Part shown: positions 23,362-36,574 of the stretch, piece by piece
How the letters are laid out: every line of letters begins with the position of its first letter
Numbering within the stretch: position 1 is the first letter of the stretch
From: Pleodorina starrii
Taxonomy: Eukaryota; Chlorophyta; Chlorophyceae; Chlamydomonadales; Volvocaceae
Assembly (NCBI GenBank): GCA_030267565.1
Contig: BRXU01000004.1
Span: 6,197,001-6,261,000, forward strand
Direction: 5' to 3'
DNA length: 64,000 bases
The notes under the pieces: generated by a model
What the model was told of the DNA's origin: nothing
Databases searched by the model: none
The model's input: the letters and a program-made list of their open reading frames with translations, nothing else
Made by a program: the position numbers and the translations under genes

Positions 23362-24760
23362 CGCGGATCGGGCAGTCGGGTTTCAAACCCTGGTTAAGCT
23401 GGCGCCACAGCGCACGGGGGTCGCCCTTGCATTCCTCCAAGAAAGACGTAAAATGAGCGACGCGATGCGAAGCGCAAGCATCCTTCCTGAGCCTCTGGTA
23501 GCGAGAGCGTAGCATGGTGAAGACTTGCCGCGCAGGTTCGTCCGCAAGGAGCCCGTGTGCCCTCATGTGTGCCTTGTGCTGAAGCATCGCACTACGGGCG
23601 GCGGCGCACTCGTCGGTCCACCACGGTGCGTCCTTATCTTCTCTGACCCGCGGGGCCCTATTGCGACGACGCCCCCCGAACGCCTTCTCCACCGCTGCCG
23701 AGCACGCCTTCGTAATAACATCAACGACCGCTGTACTATCCAAATCAGTGCCAAGTTTGTCGACAGCATCCGCAATGCGACAGATGGAGGGCGCGTCATC
23801 AGCGGCAAAAAGGCTCTCGTATCTGGCTTTGCGCTGTACGTCGAAACGAGCTCTAGGGGTGCGTTTACCCACCGCAAGGGGGCCTTGCCGCAAAACCCGT
23901 AGCTCAAGCGACACCGGACAATGATCGCTCATGAGACTGCCCACCTTGTTCCCGGTTTGCGCGACGGGGATGTTCATAACGCGAAGACGATCCGCTCGAA
24001 AGAAAAGGGCCGGGGACGCCACAAACAGATCAATCATGCTACTTCCCTGCCCCGCAGGACTCCAAAACGTACACGCCCCTTGCAAATCACCTTGCACACG
24101 ACCGTTCAAGACGACGAGCTCCAGCTCCTGGCACAGGCCCACCAAAGCCCGCCCAAAAGCATTATCCGCGCTGTCTTCGGATCGGCGCGGTGGGATAGCG
24201 CGCAGAAGGTTGGAGTGGCCCAGTTCCGCTTGCGTGAAATCCGCTAGCTCTGCATCGCCGTCTGCGTCTGGGAGCTCGCACACTCCAGCGACTCTGGAAT
24301 TGAGGTCACCTAACAGCAGGACCTCGTCGCCCGGCTGTTGGAAACGCCGCACCAGAGTGCGCACCCTATCCATGATGCGCCTTGTAATGCTGTCCTGCGA
24401 ACTGCGCCCGCCCGACGTATAGACCCGAGACCCAAGAGGGGCAGCATACCCGGCGCCAATGATCAGCCCGTTGCCACCCAGATCGAGCGCGTCCCCCTGG
24501 AGTCTCAGCCACACGCTGTTCATGCCCCTGGGAGCGTCAGACGAGGTACAGTGCGTGACTGACTGCGCAATGCGCTGATGCACCCAAACACAAACACCTC
24601 CCCTCTCCCTAGATCTACCCGTACAAAAGCATCGAGACCCGTCTGGTATCAAACGTGACAGCTCGCTCATAGCAGACCCATGTGTTTCTGTAAGCACAAC
24701 AATGTCATACCGCAGCGCAAGCTGGAGCAATTCACGTTGCTCTAGCTTCCAATCTGCCAC
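23315..24760 (-). pseudogene. LINE-A APE-type endonuclease (5' half of ORF2)
   Basis: 481 codons with the exonuclease-endonuclease-phosphatase signature: VVLTETHG near residue 25, a central LLLGDLNSRV, and SDHCPVSLEL near residue 285. This enzyme nicks target DNA to prime reverse transcription. The C-terminal part contains DAPWWTDEC and leads into the RT. The frame closes at DALYNK, while the RT continues in another frame, consistent with a one-base change in what was a single ORF2. Confidence 0.9.
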
Positions 24761-24814
24761 TCCGTGCAGATTCCATTGAATAACACGAAGCGGCTCATAC
24801 CTCCGGTCAGCCCC

Positions 24815-25420
24815 CTAGGTCTCGCCCATGGCCGCGTCGCCGCCACGGCCGCCGCCGCCGCCGCGGCCGCCGTTGCCGCGGCCACCGTCGCGGCCGCCGT
24901 CGCGGCCGCCGCCGCTGCGGCCGCCATCGCGGCCGCCGCCGCTGCGGCCGCCATCGCGGCCGCCACCACGCCCGGCACCGCCACCGCTGCCCCAGCCGTT
25001 CCCGCCGGCTCCGCCGATTTCGGCGGCGTTGGCGCCGGTCGCGGCGCCGTGTCCACCCTGCGGCCCAGCGGGCTGCCACGGACCGGTGTAAGGCTGCCAG
25101 CCCCTCTCGGTCCGAACCGAGATGTCCACACCGTTCGTCCAGCGGACGACGCGCCCCTCGTCGTTCTTCAGCCTCAAAAACGTGGCCGTGCGCTGCATCT
25201 TCAACTCAAGGCCCCGCTTAGTCAGGGAGTCTTGGATGACGAAAGTGCCCGCGCCAGTCCCGAGCTGGCGACGGAGGTGTAGGAGAGCCTGCAGGACGAT
25301 GCCGCGGCTCTCGGCGTTGAAGTTCACGTCCACTATAGCCAAGTCCTTGAAGCGACCCGTCTCTGTTAGCTTCAGCGTCGGCTCGTCCGCACGGGCGTCC
25401 AGCCGCGGAATGACATCAGC
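24815..25420 (-). pseudogene. LINE-A ORF1-like protein, 5'-truncated
   Basis: About 200 codons upstream of the endonuclease on the same strand. The first part has an RRM-like alternation (LAIVDVNFN, TFVIQDSLTKRGLELKM, ATFLRLKNDEGRVVRW) and the end is a Gly/Arg/Asp-rich repeat (GGRDGGRSGG units), as in RNA-binding ORF1 proteins. The nominal frame runs on to 25468, but the part beyond 25420 belongs to LINE-B, so the true start was lost when the copy was truncated at insertion. Confidence 0.6.
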
Positions 25421-25685
25421 GCGTGGCTGACTGATCTGTTCCCAACCACGATTTGATATCTTCCTCAAGCACTGCCCGTGCCAAGGACGTGGATTGCCGC
25501 GCTACACGCTTCCAAAAGCCAAATACCTGCCGTGCCCAAAAGTAGTGCAATGGTAACTGCGACGTTTCCGCGAACAATTGCCGGTTAGGCGGCAGGCTAG
25601 CGCCTACCACCTTCCGTAAAAAGATCCTTTGGACCTCGACCATCGGGTCCGCCATACACCTCTCAAAGACGCCTGCCGCGCGCCC
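25421..25685 (-). mobile_element. LINE-B copy 1, 5' part
   Basis: On - this codes VGRAAGVFERCMADPMVEVQ and FWARQVFGFWKRVARQS, nearly identical to LINE-B copy 2 at 26470-26730. It is the upstream continuation of 18999-19777, from which the LINE-A insertion separates it. It starts abruptly at 25685, next to the 3' terminus of LINE-B copy 2, so copy 1 is a 5'-truncated insertion lying head-to-tail after copy 2. Confidence 0.8.
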
Positions 25686-27593
25686 TACTCTCATGAGGCA
25701 TGAGGCATTACATGTGTACGAGCCAAAATGGCTGGTAACATGCGTCCCCCCACAACGGTTATCCGTCAAGGGGCGCACTTTAAGACAACATAAGCCGTAT
25801 GGTTAGCTACCAAGCAGCTCGGTACGCGCTTTCTGAATCTGGGATAAGAGACTGCCCAGTTTCGCCGGGTCAAAGGTCCCCATCACATCCACCATGCTGC
25901 TACCCATAGGGAAGCCTATTGCCTCTCGTAATGGCGTATAGCCCGGACATTCCATCAATACGTGCAACTCGTCTTCTACCGACCCGCCGTGGCACACCCG
26001 ACATATCCTCTCCGCGCGCGGTTTCCGACCCGGTCCCCGTGCAAACCTTGACACATCCAAGTCCCAACGTCCCAGCCGAAAACGCATCAGGGCCGTGTGG
26101 TGCTTTCTCGGCATACACACCCTCAAGTGATCCAATGTTCGCTTGTGGTCCGAGTACGAATACGCCACACCCATCCATTTCAGGTACCGACACGCGGTAA
26201 CCCCGGGTGCTCCCCGTCCCACACCCCCTTCCTCATACTCTGGAAAATTCCGCGGGTCCCTATCGAGGCTACCCGAGCTCCAATCCAACAAAAGGCGACG
26301 TCTGAACTCGGCCAGTAAATTGTCAAACGGGATCTCCAGGCCCAAGATCGCCTTTGCCTTCTCTTCATTGTTAAGACCCACGGGTACATGTTGCCTGTAG
26401 TCAAATCCGAGAGTCTCGAAAATCCGGAGCACCTTACCCGCCCAAAAATATTCGTGCGTGGCTGAATGATCTGTTTCCAACCACGACTTGATATCTTCCT
26501 CAAGCACTGCCCGTGCCAACGACGTGGATTGCCGCGCTACACGTTTCCAGAAGCCAAATACCTGGCGCGCCCAAAAGTAGTGCAATGGTAGCTGCGACGT
26601 TTCCGCGAACAATTGTCGGTTAGGCGGCAGGCTAGCGCCTACCACCTTCCGCAAAAAGATCCTTTGGACCTCGACCATCGGGTCCGCCATACACCTCTCA
26701 AAGACGCCTGCCGCGCGCCCTACACTCTTCACCCATTTCCCCCACTTCTTTAGCAATACCCCATTCTCCCCAGCTGGCGCTGAGCCAGGGCTCTGTCCCC
26801 AACGGTGCCACTCTTTAATTCTTTGACGCCCCATGGTCCCCAGCGCCTCACGGATAGCGTCAGGGCCCCACACTTCAGCCCCGTACGACAGTAACGACCT
26901 GATTTGCACGTCAAAGCATCGCAACATAAGATCGGGGACCCATATTCGATTCCTATCCAGTTTCTGCATCAACGCAAACACCGCTCTTCGCCCCACATCG
27001 CACAGCTCCATACGGCACGAATCAAACGAAAAACTGGGTCCGTATCGCAAGCCGAGGTACTTCGCACGTTCCTTCACTGGGACAGGTTGCCCAGCGAATT
27101 TCAGTTGGCTCGCACCTTCCATCAACGTCGCTAGAGTATCTTGCCTGCCGGCGAAAACTAATAGCTCGCACTTGTTGACGTTCAGACTCATCCCGAAGCC
27201 CTCGCAGTATTCCACCAGTCTGTCCAACAGGAATTGCATGCGTGCGGGGTTCGTTGCGAATAACGTTAAGTCATCCGCATACAGGAGCTCCGGAACCCTT
27301 TTCCCCCCGACGATCGGGGACCCCCCCTGTGGCCACCGCCGATCGCGTTCGTCGACGTAGTTCGCAAACGTCTCGATGAACATTCCGAATAAGACCGGAC
27401 TTAGGGGGCACCCTTGCTTCACCCCTTGATCCGACTTAAAAGGTGTGCCCCTCTGACCGTTCACCTTCACCCGAAGCTCCACGTTGTCGTACGCTCGCCT
27501 CAGAGCGTCCATCATTTGACCCCCCACGCCACGTTCTGTTAGCCGCGCCCAAAGCGTCTTCCTATCCACCCGATCGAACGCCTTCTCAAAATA
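25686..27593 (-). mobile_element. LINE-B copy 2, RT half
   Basis: The - frame 27722-25803 carries FEKAFDRVDRKTLWARL, QGVKQGCPLSPVLFGMF, ELLYADDLTLFA and a C-terminal zinc knuckle (CRVCHGG, EDELHVLMEC), then a 3' UTR ending at 25686. The first 43 codons of that frame are not LINE-B but the 3' tail of the adjoining Dualen-like element. The endonuclease half of this copy lies beyond that insertion at 36575-37816. Compared with LINE-A, about 0.93 kb between endonuclease end and RT block FEKAF is missing. Confidence 0.85.
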
Positions 27594-30500
27594 ATAATAA
27601 TAATAATGATACGCCCGGCCGGTAGCCGAGGCGTGGGTTATGGGAGCAGAGGGGGTGGGGTGACGGGTTTCCCCGGTCCCAGCCCCCCCCCACCACCGCA
27701 AGGAACTTAAGACTTGTCCCACGTTGGTTACGTGCCGGCCGGTGTCGGTTCCGCATGGGGGTTGCGTTCCATTTGTCTGCGGGTTATAACGATAGTGTTG
27801 AGTGTCCTAACTGCATGGTCGTGGAGGTCGTTGCAGCATGCTCGGGCTTCCTTGCTGCCCGTGCCTAGGGTGTGGAGTAGAGGGCGTAGGTCCTTCCTGA
27901 TAGTACCCGCAAAGCCGAGGCTGATGGCTTCCTGTGTTGTGTAGCGGACCTTCCATCCGGCTTCCGTGAGGAGTTTGGCCAGTTCTGCGTGTTGTACGGC
28001 CTTGTCGTGCTGTTTCTGTGTGTGGTTGGTGTCGGCGGTGTAGCCGACCTCAACAATGTGTACGGTGTGCTGGCTAGGGTCCTGAGGTCCCTTGTACCCT
28101 TGCGCTTGCGTTTCATGGAGGGGGATGTCGGGTATAAGGAGTATATCGGGCCTGAGTTTGAGGCGTTTCTCATCCTCAATACTCGGGAGCAGCCATTTGG
28201 GCAGGCGTGTGCCGGCCACGTAGTCTGGTCGGGTGTCCGCGGGGCCGGCGTCCATTACAATGTAACAGCCTCCATTGGACCCACGGGCTAGCGTACTGGT
28301 AATGTTTTGGACCGCCTTGTTGTGCCGCTGTATGTATAGGGCTCGCATGCGGGGGTGAAGGCAGCCTCCGAGGATGTGCGCCCCTGAGTCGAGTTGGTTG
28401 CATAGGGGGCAACGTCCCGACGAGGCAGGGCGGCCAGGTGCCACTGGTTTTTTAAATCGCCTCGCAAGCTTGGCGCTCCATAGCTGGCCGTATAGGTAGT
28501 CGAAGCACCGTTTAACGTGCTTGTGTCGGCCCGCCTTGCGCTGTAGAGTCCGAGTGCTGGTGCTTATGTCGAGGTCGGGCAGAGTGTTGGCGACGTATTT
28601 CATGTAATCTGTTTCGTTCGTGTATCCCGAGTGCGTTTCCGGGCTGACCAAGGACTCGATACCGCGGTTAAGGTCGTTTGCATAGTGCCCAGCGTTCTTC
28701 TCAGGCCCAGCCATTTTCCGCAGCCACCAGTGTTGACTTCGAGGATTATTGTCTGAGGTCTCGGTTGCGCTCAGCGCGTCGGGGTCTAGCTTGGAGAGTC
28801 CTCGCGCGGCTCGTACGGCTGCTTTGTCCGCTTTCTCGTTGTAAGTTACCCCAGTGTGGGCTTTCACTTTAAGCAAAGATGTCTTCAGGTTACAAGCCGC
28901 TCGTCGTTTAAGGATTAATACGATTTCCTCAAGCAGCGCCTTGTGCTTACTAAGCTGAAGCTTATGTGGGTTGTTTATCATCTTTTTAATGAGATGTAGC
29001 GACGCGGCAGAGTCCGTCCATATAGTTAGGTGAGCTTCGTCGTGCAGCGTGCCTCTGCGCATCTGGAGTCCTTGATGGATGGCACTCAGTTCGCACCGTG
29101 TAATAGTTTGGCAGCCCTGGTGGCCTGCGTTCACATTGATGTGGAGCGTTGTGTTGGTAAGTGCGTCGACGGCCGCGGCCCCCAGGAGATGTCTTTCCTC
29201 GTCGCCATCTTTGATTTTTTGCACTGACCCGTCTGTGTATATGGCGTCTTGGGCGTTGTATCGCAGAGCATATTTGGCAGGAAATGCCAGGAACGCGGCG
29301 CTTCCCTCTTCCGTGGAGAGGTTGTCGCACGTGCGGGAGGGAGCTGCCGCGGCGGGTGGCTTCTCGGTCATACTACGCAGCCGCTTGCGCACCCATTGGG
29401 GTGGCTTCCAAGAGAGGGCGGGGCCAGTGGCGACGTGGCGGGCTGCCGTCATAGCAAGCGCTCTGCGGAGGCTGGTACCGTACGCGCGGCCGGATTCATT
29501 GCTAACCAGGAGTAGGGTGAGTCCGTTTGGGTAGGGTTTTGGAGCGTCTACGCTCACTTCGCTGTAAAGGTCCCCCGTTCCTGAAAATGCGTCTATTGTA
29601 CCGATCATGGTGACCAGCGGGTGGGTGAGGTAGCGGGTGTAGGGCGCCGTTTGGGACGTGGGCAGCAGGAGTAGGGTAGCGGTGGGGTTATCTGTGCTCC
29701 GTGTCGCGTCGGCCCAGCCTAGCGCCCATCGCAGTGCATGATGCCCCTCGTCCGGCTTAGGTTCAGGGTGCGCGACGGATACGCCCGTGCACGGTTGCGA
29801 ATACGCGTCGTAGTTGGCTCCGAAGAGCTGATCTTCTGGGTACCGCGAGTAGTAGATGGCGGTGCTGTCTGCTACGTTGAGGGGGGATGCAAAGCGCTCT
29901 GTTGCGGCGCCCAGCGCGGTCATGAGGCGTTTCATCAGCCGTTCAGATATCCTCCGCTCATGGGCCTCTCGAATGGGGTGTGCTTTGGTGCCCCCTCCGT
30001 CCCGATACCGCAGGAGGAGGCGTGCGACATCCTCCGCGAAGCCACCCGCGGCCGCGATCTGTGCGTGCTCTTCCGGGCGTTTCTGTTGGGCGTCGCTGTA
30101 CCGGAGCCACAGGCTGCGGAGGCGGCTTGCCGACACCTGGCCGACGCAGCGCCCTTGGGGATCGTACACGAATGCCATCCCAATGGCTTGCAGTCCATCG
30201 GGTATGTCCCCGCTGCCGTCCCATGGTACATGCCTGTGTGTGCCGTTACGATTGCCAATTTGGACCGTATACCGCCCCGGCGGGTGGATGTCCCGGTCCG
30301 GGTTACCCGGGTGTACGTTGATTTCGACAAACTGCCGTAGGAGACGTTGGCCTCGGGTCACGTTGAGGCATTCAGTCTCCCATCTACCTTGCTGTTGCCA
30401 TTCCGTCAGGTGGTGGTCGCGTGCATTTTCCATCCGACCGGGGTCCTGTTCGGCCTCAACGGCGCGCCGATGCCGGAATGCATTCAGCAGCTCTGTCCAG

Positions 30501-33500
30501 TTGTCTTGCGAGGCCAGTCGCGGCTCCTCATCTTCGGTGGGGGCCCATTCTACCTCGACTATCATTTCGGGGTGAGTGGGGGCGGTGGGGGTTTCGTACC
30601 GGTGCACTGCCTTCGGGTGGTAGCCATTCTCGGTGTACAGTGCTATTGCCCCTTTAGTGATGACAGTACGTTCCCATTCAACCTGGTAGTACGTTCGGTG
30701 TGTGTGTTGGGTAGCCGAGTCGGTTGTGCGTTGTCGCTTGGGGTTCGGAGCGCTGACGGCGACCCGTTTCCGGATTTCCGCCTTGATACATGCTACCCTC
30801 TCTTGGTCCCCGAAGAGAAGCTGTGTGATGCTAAGGCCATGCTGGGTTGGTGTCCCCGCAGGCCACGCCGTCTCCCCATGGAGCATGTGGAGTAGCCGTT
30901 CGGCGGAGCCTACTTGGGACGTGAGGCCCCGGTGGAGCGGGTGGCGCAGGATTCGTTCGCAGTGCTGAAGGGTAAGTGGGGTTTGCCGGGGGTCCCACCC
31001 AATGGCCTCGGCATCTGTGATACCGTCGACTGGTTTCAGGTTCTGCCGAAGGAGGTATGCTTTGAGCAGCTCACTATCGGTCTTTCGCTGCGGCTGGTGG
31101 CGCCTGGCGGCTGGCCGGGCGGCCGGGCGTCGTGCCTCGAGGGTTGTTGCGGTGCCGGACGACGCTGCCGCGGTTTGGGTTGCCGTCGCCACACGAGGGG
31201 TTGTTGGGCCTGGGCGAGGGGGTGGGTTTTCAGCTGGGGCGGCCGGAACGGTGTCGGCCGGGTCGCGGGGTTTGGCCAGTACGTACTTCCTTAGGGTTCC
31301 GTGGGGGATGGGGGTGGGTCTTGTCGCTTCCATCGCAAGATCGGTTAGATGTGGGCCGTCCGGGAGGAGTCGTAGTTCGGGGGGTAAGGGTGCTACACCT
31401 CTGTGGCGCGGCGCCCGGGCGCGAACACTGGGGTCAGCATTCAGGGCGAGGCTGAGCTGGTTTAGGGCTATCTGATGGCGTGGGCCCACCTTCCTGCCAC
31501 CGATGCGTTGCAGCTGGTCGGTGGTGATGAGATGCGCTCCCGTGTTTTTGTCTTTCAGGGCCCTGAGGTCCAGGCCAAGTTCCAGCAGGGGCTGTATGCA
31601 TCGGAAGAGGAGCGCGAGATCCTTGGGCTCGGCCGTCGGGTTGTGCGCCCCGATCAGGTGAATGAGGCTGCCTGCTGCCGGCTCATAGGTGCTGCCTTTG
31701 TCCGTGAGTTCGATACCGGCTTCATGCACGAGAGCAAGTTGTTTGAGTGTGGTATAGTGCCGGCATTCGCGTTTGAATGTGTGCACTGGTATGGTGCCCA
31801 TGTATCGGCTCTGCAGGTGCAGGAGGGCTCGGGTTACTGCCCCAAGGCGTCCCTTGTCGTTGAGGGACAGGACAAGCGTCTTCGCCGCTCTGACCGCATA
31901 AAGGGTACGTAGGGTGCCCACCCCCAGACCTAGTCGCGATATGGGACCGAGGATGGCGCGGGTTGGGAAGCCCATTTTTAGTCCGTAGCTGCGTTTGGCT
32001 ATGCCGGCGATTTGGGCGTCGAGGCTGGCGATGTCGTGCGGGGTGTACGCCATAGTGGGCAGGCTGTACGCCACAAAGGGGTGAATGAGGGTTTTGATCA
32101 TGTTTATGCGTTGATCTGGGGTCGCGAGAGAGTTTTGTATGCTTTGCCCCCGTCGGTCGATTTCGGCGCGAGTGTAGGCCACCTGTGTCGTCCAATCCAG
32201 AGTAGGGGTGATGTGTACGCCGAGGTATTTATACGATCCTGTTGGGGGTTCGTACGGGATGGGTACGCCATCGATCCGAATTTGGTTTTTCAGGAGACGT
32301 TCTACGACGGCCCTGTATTTTTGCGTACCGGGGCCCCTACTCAGATCAGTATCGGAACGCGCGCGGCCGTGCAGAATGCCCTGCAGTTGGCACTTGCCTA
32401 CGTTGACCTTGAGTGCTCCCCAGCGGGCGTAGCGCTCTATTTTTGTGCTCTGTGTGCGCATGTCAGACACGGTGTTCGTGAGGATCACTAGGTCGTCCGC
32501 AAAGGCCCCCGAGCTAAAGTGGTGTCGGTCATTTTCGTCCGCTTGGAGGCAGCCGTAGCGGTATCCTCGGCCTCCGCTGTGTAGCCATCTTAGGAGTGGC
32601 TCCATGTAAATGATGAACAGTACGGGTGATAGTGTATCGCCCTGAATTGTGCCGCGTTCGATTGCAATCTCCGCGGTGCAGCCATGTTCGGTGCGTATGC
32701 GTGTGGTGGCGCGCGAGTACAGGTTCGCGACCACCGCGATGAGGTCCTCCGGATATCCTAGGTCGTACATGATCATAAGTAATTTGTCGTGATCGATGGT
32801 GTTAAATGCCGATGTGAAATCGATATATAGTAAGTAGAGGTCACGGCTGGTTAGGCCGGCGTCCTCGATGGCGTGTAGTACGTTTTGGATCTGCCGCTCC
32901 GTGTTACGCTGTCGGAGGTACCCTTCCTGGGCTTCCGTGAAGATGTGCGCTTGTTCACTAAAGGTGACGATATTAAACGTAATGTGGCTGGTGTATAGTT
33001 TGTAGAGTGTGTTTGCCAGGGCGATGGGGCGTTTGTTCTTGATGAGGAGTGGGTCGCCCTTTTTGGGAATGAGTACCGTGTCTGATTGCGTCCAGTGCGG
33101 GGGGATTTCGGCCTTGACCCACATGACTGTGATCAGGTGGTGGATTGCGGTTTGGAGGTCGGTGGGGAGTGTCTGTAGCAGCTCGTTGGGTATGCCGTCT
33201 GGCCCGGGGGCTTTGTTGCGGGCGAGATGGTCTAAGCATGCGCGGAAGTTACATGGGTCTAATATGCCAGGGAGGAGGGACGGGGGTGCGCTTTCCCATT
33301 GGGCTAAACCACGTCGTAGAGGGTCCGGCGCTCCCGGCGTCTCCCAGGGGTAGTTCCGCGGGGCTTCGCTCGGGAGGTATTTGCCAGTGCGGGGTCCGGA
33401 GATGGGCCGGGCTAGGAGCACGAAGTGCGTGTGGAGTGCGTCGAGGATGCCGTCCGAAGTTGTGCACAAATGCCCATCGGCGGGGTGGCGAATGGCCGTT

Positions 33501-36500
33501 ATGCCGCGTGGCTGATCGTCGGGCTCGAGAATTTGTTTGTGTGCGTGTTTCGGTTTCTTGGCTAGGAGGCTCTGAAATTGTTTCCTGGCTTTGCTCGCAT
33601 GTAATTTACGGGTTTCCGTAGTCAACTTCTTAATTTCCCCTCCCTTTGCTCTTATTGCGGCACGCAGGGCGCGGGTCTCTGGTGTTTCTTGGAGCTCCGG
33701 GTTTTCGCGCGCGTGGGCTGTCGTACCCTCAGGTGGGTTGGGGTTTGCAGGGGTGGTCAGCGGGGTGGGTCGGGTGGGGGGTTGTAGGGTCTCTGCGTCG
33801 GTGTTTTCCGCGTGCGGGGCGCCGGGTGCCGGGTGGGATGGGGTGTCCGGCCGTGGCGCGCGTAGTATGCGGGTGAGTTCGCATTTCAGCGCCTTGTGTT
33901 CGCCGTACAGACGGGTGATTCGCTTGCCGGTGCCTCTTCGTGCGTGCAGGCGCCCCGTGCGGGGGGGCTTGTGCTGGCAGTGGCTTTCAAGGATCCTGAG
34001 GCACCGCAGCAGAAGTGATCCGAGCTCGTGGCTGAGAGTGTCGACGTTCGTTGTTTGGACGGCTTCGTGATCGCGCAGGTGGGTCAGGATCTGCCTTGCG
34101 TCCTCTTTGCTCGCCGCACGCTCCAGTCGCGCGGATGCTGCCGATATGGTTTCGTGTGCGGGTCTGAGTGCGGCTAACAGGTGAGTGACGGCCTCTGTGA
34201 GCGTCGCCTCCATCTCCATGCGTGCTTTGGTTTTGCTCTCTTTTTGTACGGGTAGTTGGATCCGGCTCCAGGAGCTTGGGGTAAGGTCTGGGGGGGGTTG
34301 GGCAGCGGGGGCGGGCAGGAGCCTGATGCCTGCTAGGGGTAGGAGGGTGCAGAGCGGTTTGTGGTCGAAGTTCCCGCCACACTCATAAACTTGTTCGTAC
34401 GCTTTCCCTTCCATTGCCACAGCGTCGCTGGTCTGAGCGGCGAGGAGGACATCGTCGATGCGGCTGTGGTGGGTATCGTGTCCCTGCTGTGTTTGTGTGT
34501 ATGTGTACTCACGTCGCGCCGTGTCTACCGGTTTTAGGCCTGTTTCTTCTGAGAAGCGTCGGTGCGCACGGTCTGTCGCATTGCAGGTGCCCGTAGACCG
34601 GTCGCTCAGTTTGAGTGTTGCATTCCAGTCGCCCGCCATCACAAGGTGTTCGCCCTTAGCATTGGCTTGCAGCGCGGCCGCCCGTCCGTAATCGTATATT
34701 TTCTGCCTGGCGGCGGGGTCGGCCGGGCAGTATACCCCTATGACATGTAGAGTCGTACTGCCCGGGGGGGCGATGCGCACATGTCCTATGTACCCACTGA
34801 GCTCCGGGGGCACAGGTTCTGCCGTTGCGCTGCCTTGGCGATTGAAGCGGTCTGCCACGCCGATCATCACTCCTGCCTGCCGTATAGTGGGGTTACTGTC
34901 GTGCGGGTGGTTACTCATGTATGTCTGGTAGGGTTTCAGGGTGTGCTTCACCCCGGCGATGGCTCGCCGGTGATGGGCGCTCAGTTTGGTTTCCGTTAGC
35001 ACCATTACGTCTGGTTTGTGTTCGTCTAACAGGTGTTTTATTCCCTCGCGGTGCCCCTGCAGGCCGCGGGTATTCATCGTGAGGATCTTGAGGTGGCCGG
35101 GCCGTGGGTCTCCTGGCGCGGGGACGGGTGGCACTGGCACGGTCCTCTGGGGAGTTTCAGCAGGTGCGGCAGGGGCCTCCGTCCTGGGTTTCTTGGGTAG
35201 CACGTATTTTGTCATGTGCTGTTGCTGGGGTCCTGATTTCGGTTTGGGGCGGGGTTGCGGCATGGGGGGGTTGTCTGCGTGGCGCTTGCGCTGTTTTGTA
35301 CGTGGGGCGGTTGGTTCGGCGGGCGTGTGCGTGGTGTGTGTTGGCTCGGGGGCCGGGTTGGGAGGGGTATGTGCGGGTCCCCGAGCTGCCTCTGCTGCAT
35401 CCGGCGTTTCGTCCGCCCGTTGGTTCCGTCCCGGTCGGATGGGGAGTCCCAGCATACGACGGAGGTGGTATGTGATGGTATGGGTTGCTGGCGTCGTTCC
35501 CGTCTGACCTCTGGTCCGTTTCCTGCTTCTACTTGCAGGTGCCGCTGCTTGTGGCCCGGGGTTGCGGTTTGCGGCTCCGTCCGCGTTGGAGCGGCGCGCC
35601 GATGTGGTGCCCGCGTCTGCTGGGCGGGCCCCCTGGAGGTCTGGCTGCGTTTCACGCGGGTGGAGCTTGACGTTGTGAGCGTCCGGCAATGGCTGCGCTG
35701 CGCCCGTCCCGGGTTCCGCAGGATCTATTTCCATGGGACTTTCAGCGGCTGTGGTTGCAGGGTTATCACCGGGGTTCTCATGCTGGGCAGCGCTTAGCTC
35801 GGCGGCGTTCAGATCCTCATGCGCAGGGGTCGGGGGTAGGGGGTGTTCGAGTTGTGATGGGGGGGTTTGCGTACGTCCTTCGGTTCCCGTGAGGTCTGTC
35901 TCGTCGATCTCCATCGGTGTGGGGTGGATGTCGGCTGCATCGTACCTGGTTGCCGCGCATGCTGCGTTTTGCCGGTGGTCCGACTCATCCAGTGCCATCG
36001 GTGTGGGGCTGGGGTCAGTGAGATCGAGGATGGTGGGGGCTGTGGGTAGCTGAGCGGTCTGCGTGCGACCTTCCATTGTGTGCCACTCTTCCAGCCCCGG
36101 GATGTGGCGGAAATCCAGCATCATCTGATTGATGGTCAAAATGTCTACCGACGCCAGGTAATGGACGTGGCCTGTTAGCCGTGCCCACTGGCTGTTGTCC
36201 ATGGGCGTTTGACTTCGCCCAACCGCCTCAGCTGAGTCAATGCGGAACCAGTTGTCCCCGGCGCGCTTAACCGCTATGGCGTGGGCTGGCCCTTGCAGTA
36301 CGAATCCAAGTGAGAGGGCCGTACTGCCGTTGGGTGTGTGTGCCGCAATTCCGGCTAGAATGGTTTCACGACTGCTTCCGGGTGGGATGGTGTAGCCGCA
36401 GGAGACGGATGCGAGGTAGGGGCATGTTCCGCCCTGTAGATTGACGCAGTGGCGTAGGTAGTGGTTCACCAGCATGACGCTGAAGTTTCCGGTATGTCGG

Positions 36501-36574
36501 TTAAACGCATGGCTCCAGAGTTTGGCAGTGCCAGTTTCTCGTGGGCTGTGTCTGGCTAGTTCGTTTAGCCGGAG
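27594..36574 (-). mobile_element. Dualen-like non-LTR retrotransposon inserted in LINE-B copy 2
   Basis: A roughly 9-kb element on - ending in an (ATT)n tail (27594-27612) directly against LINE-B sequence. In order it codes a cysteine-protease-like domain, an APE endonuclease, RT, RNase H, a CCHC knuckle and a restriction-like endonuclease. Two endonucleases of different type in one element is the hallmark of Dualen, described from Chlamydomonas reinhardtii. The coding frame is uninterrupted over about 8.8 kb, suggesting a young insertion. The 5' end at 36574 joins host endonuclease codons in frame, so the element is probably 5'-truncated. Confidence 0.85.

Larger units (their letters stand above)
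19778..25420 (-). mobile_element. LINE-A: L1-type non-LTR retrotransposon inserted in LINE-B
   Basis: The 5.6-kb insert is bounded by a 9-bp target duplication, GCGTGGCTG, at 19769-19777 and 25421-25429. On - its order is ORF1-like region (24815-25420), APE endonuclease (23315-24760), reverse transcriptase (23361 to 21294), a 1.0-kb foreign insertion (20278-21293), the RT C-terminal zinc-knuckle region (about 20277-19964), a 3' UTR and a short (CATC)n tail at 19778-19796. Such elements copy through target-primed reverse transcription. A frame change between endonuclease and RT, the insertion, and a further frame change near 20220 show this copy is dead. A second 3' end lies at 47922-48250. 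Confidence 0.85.
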
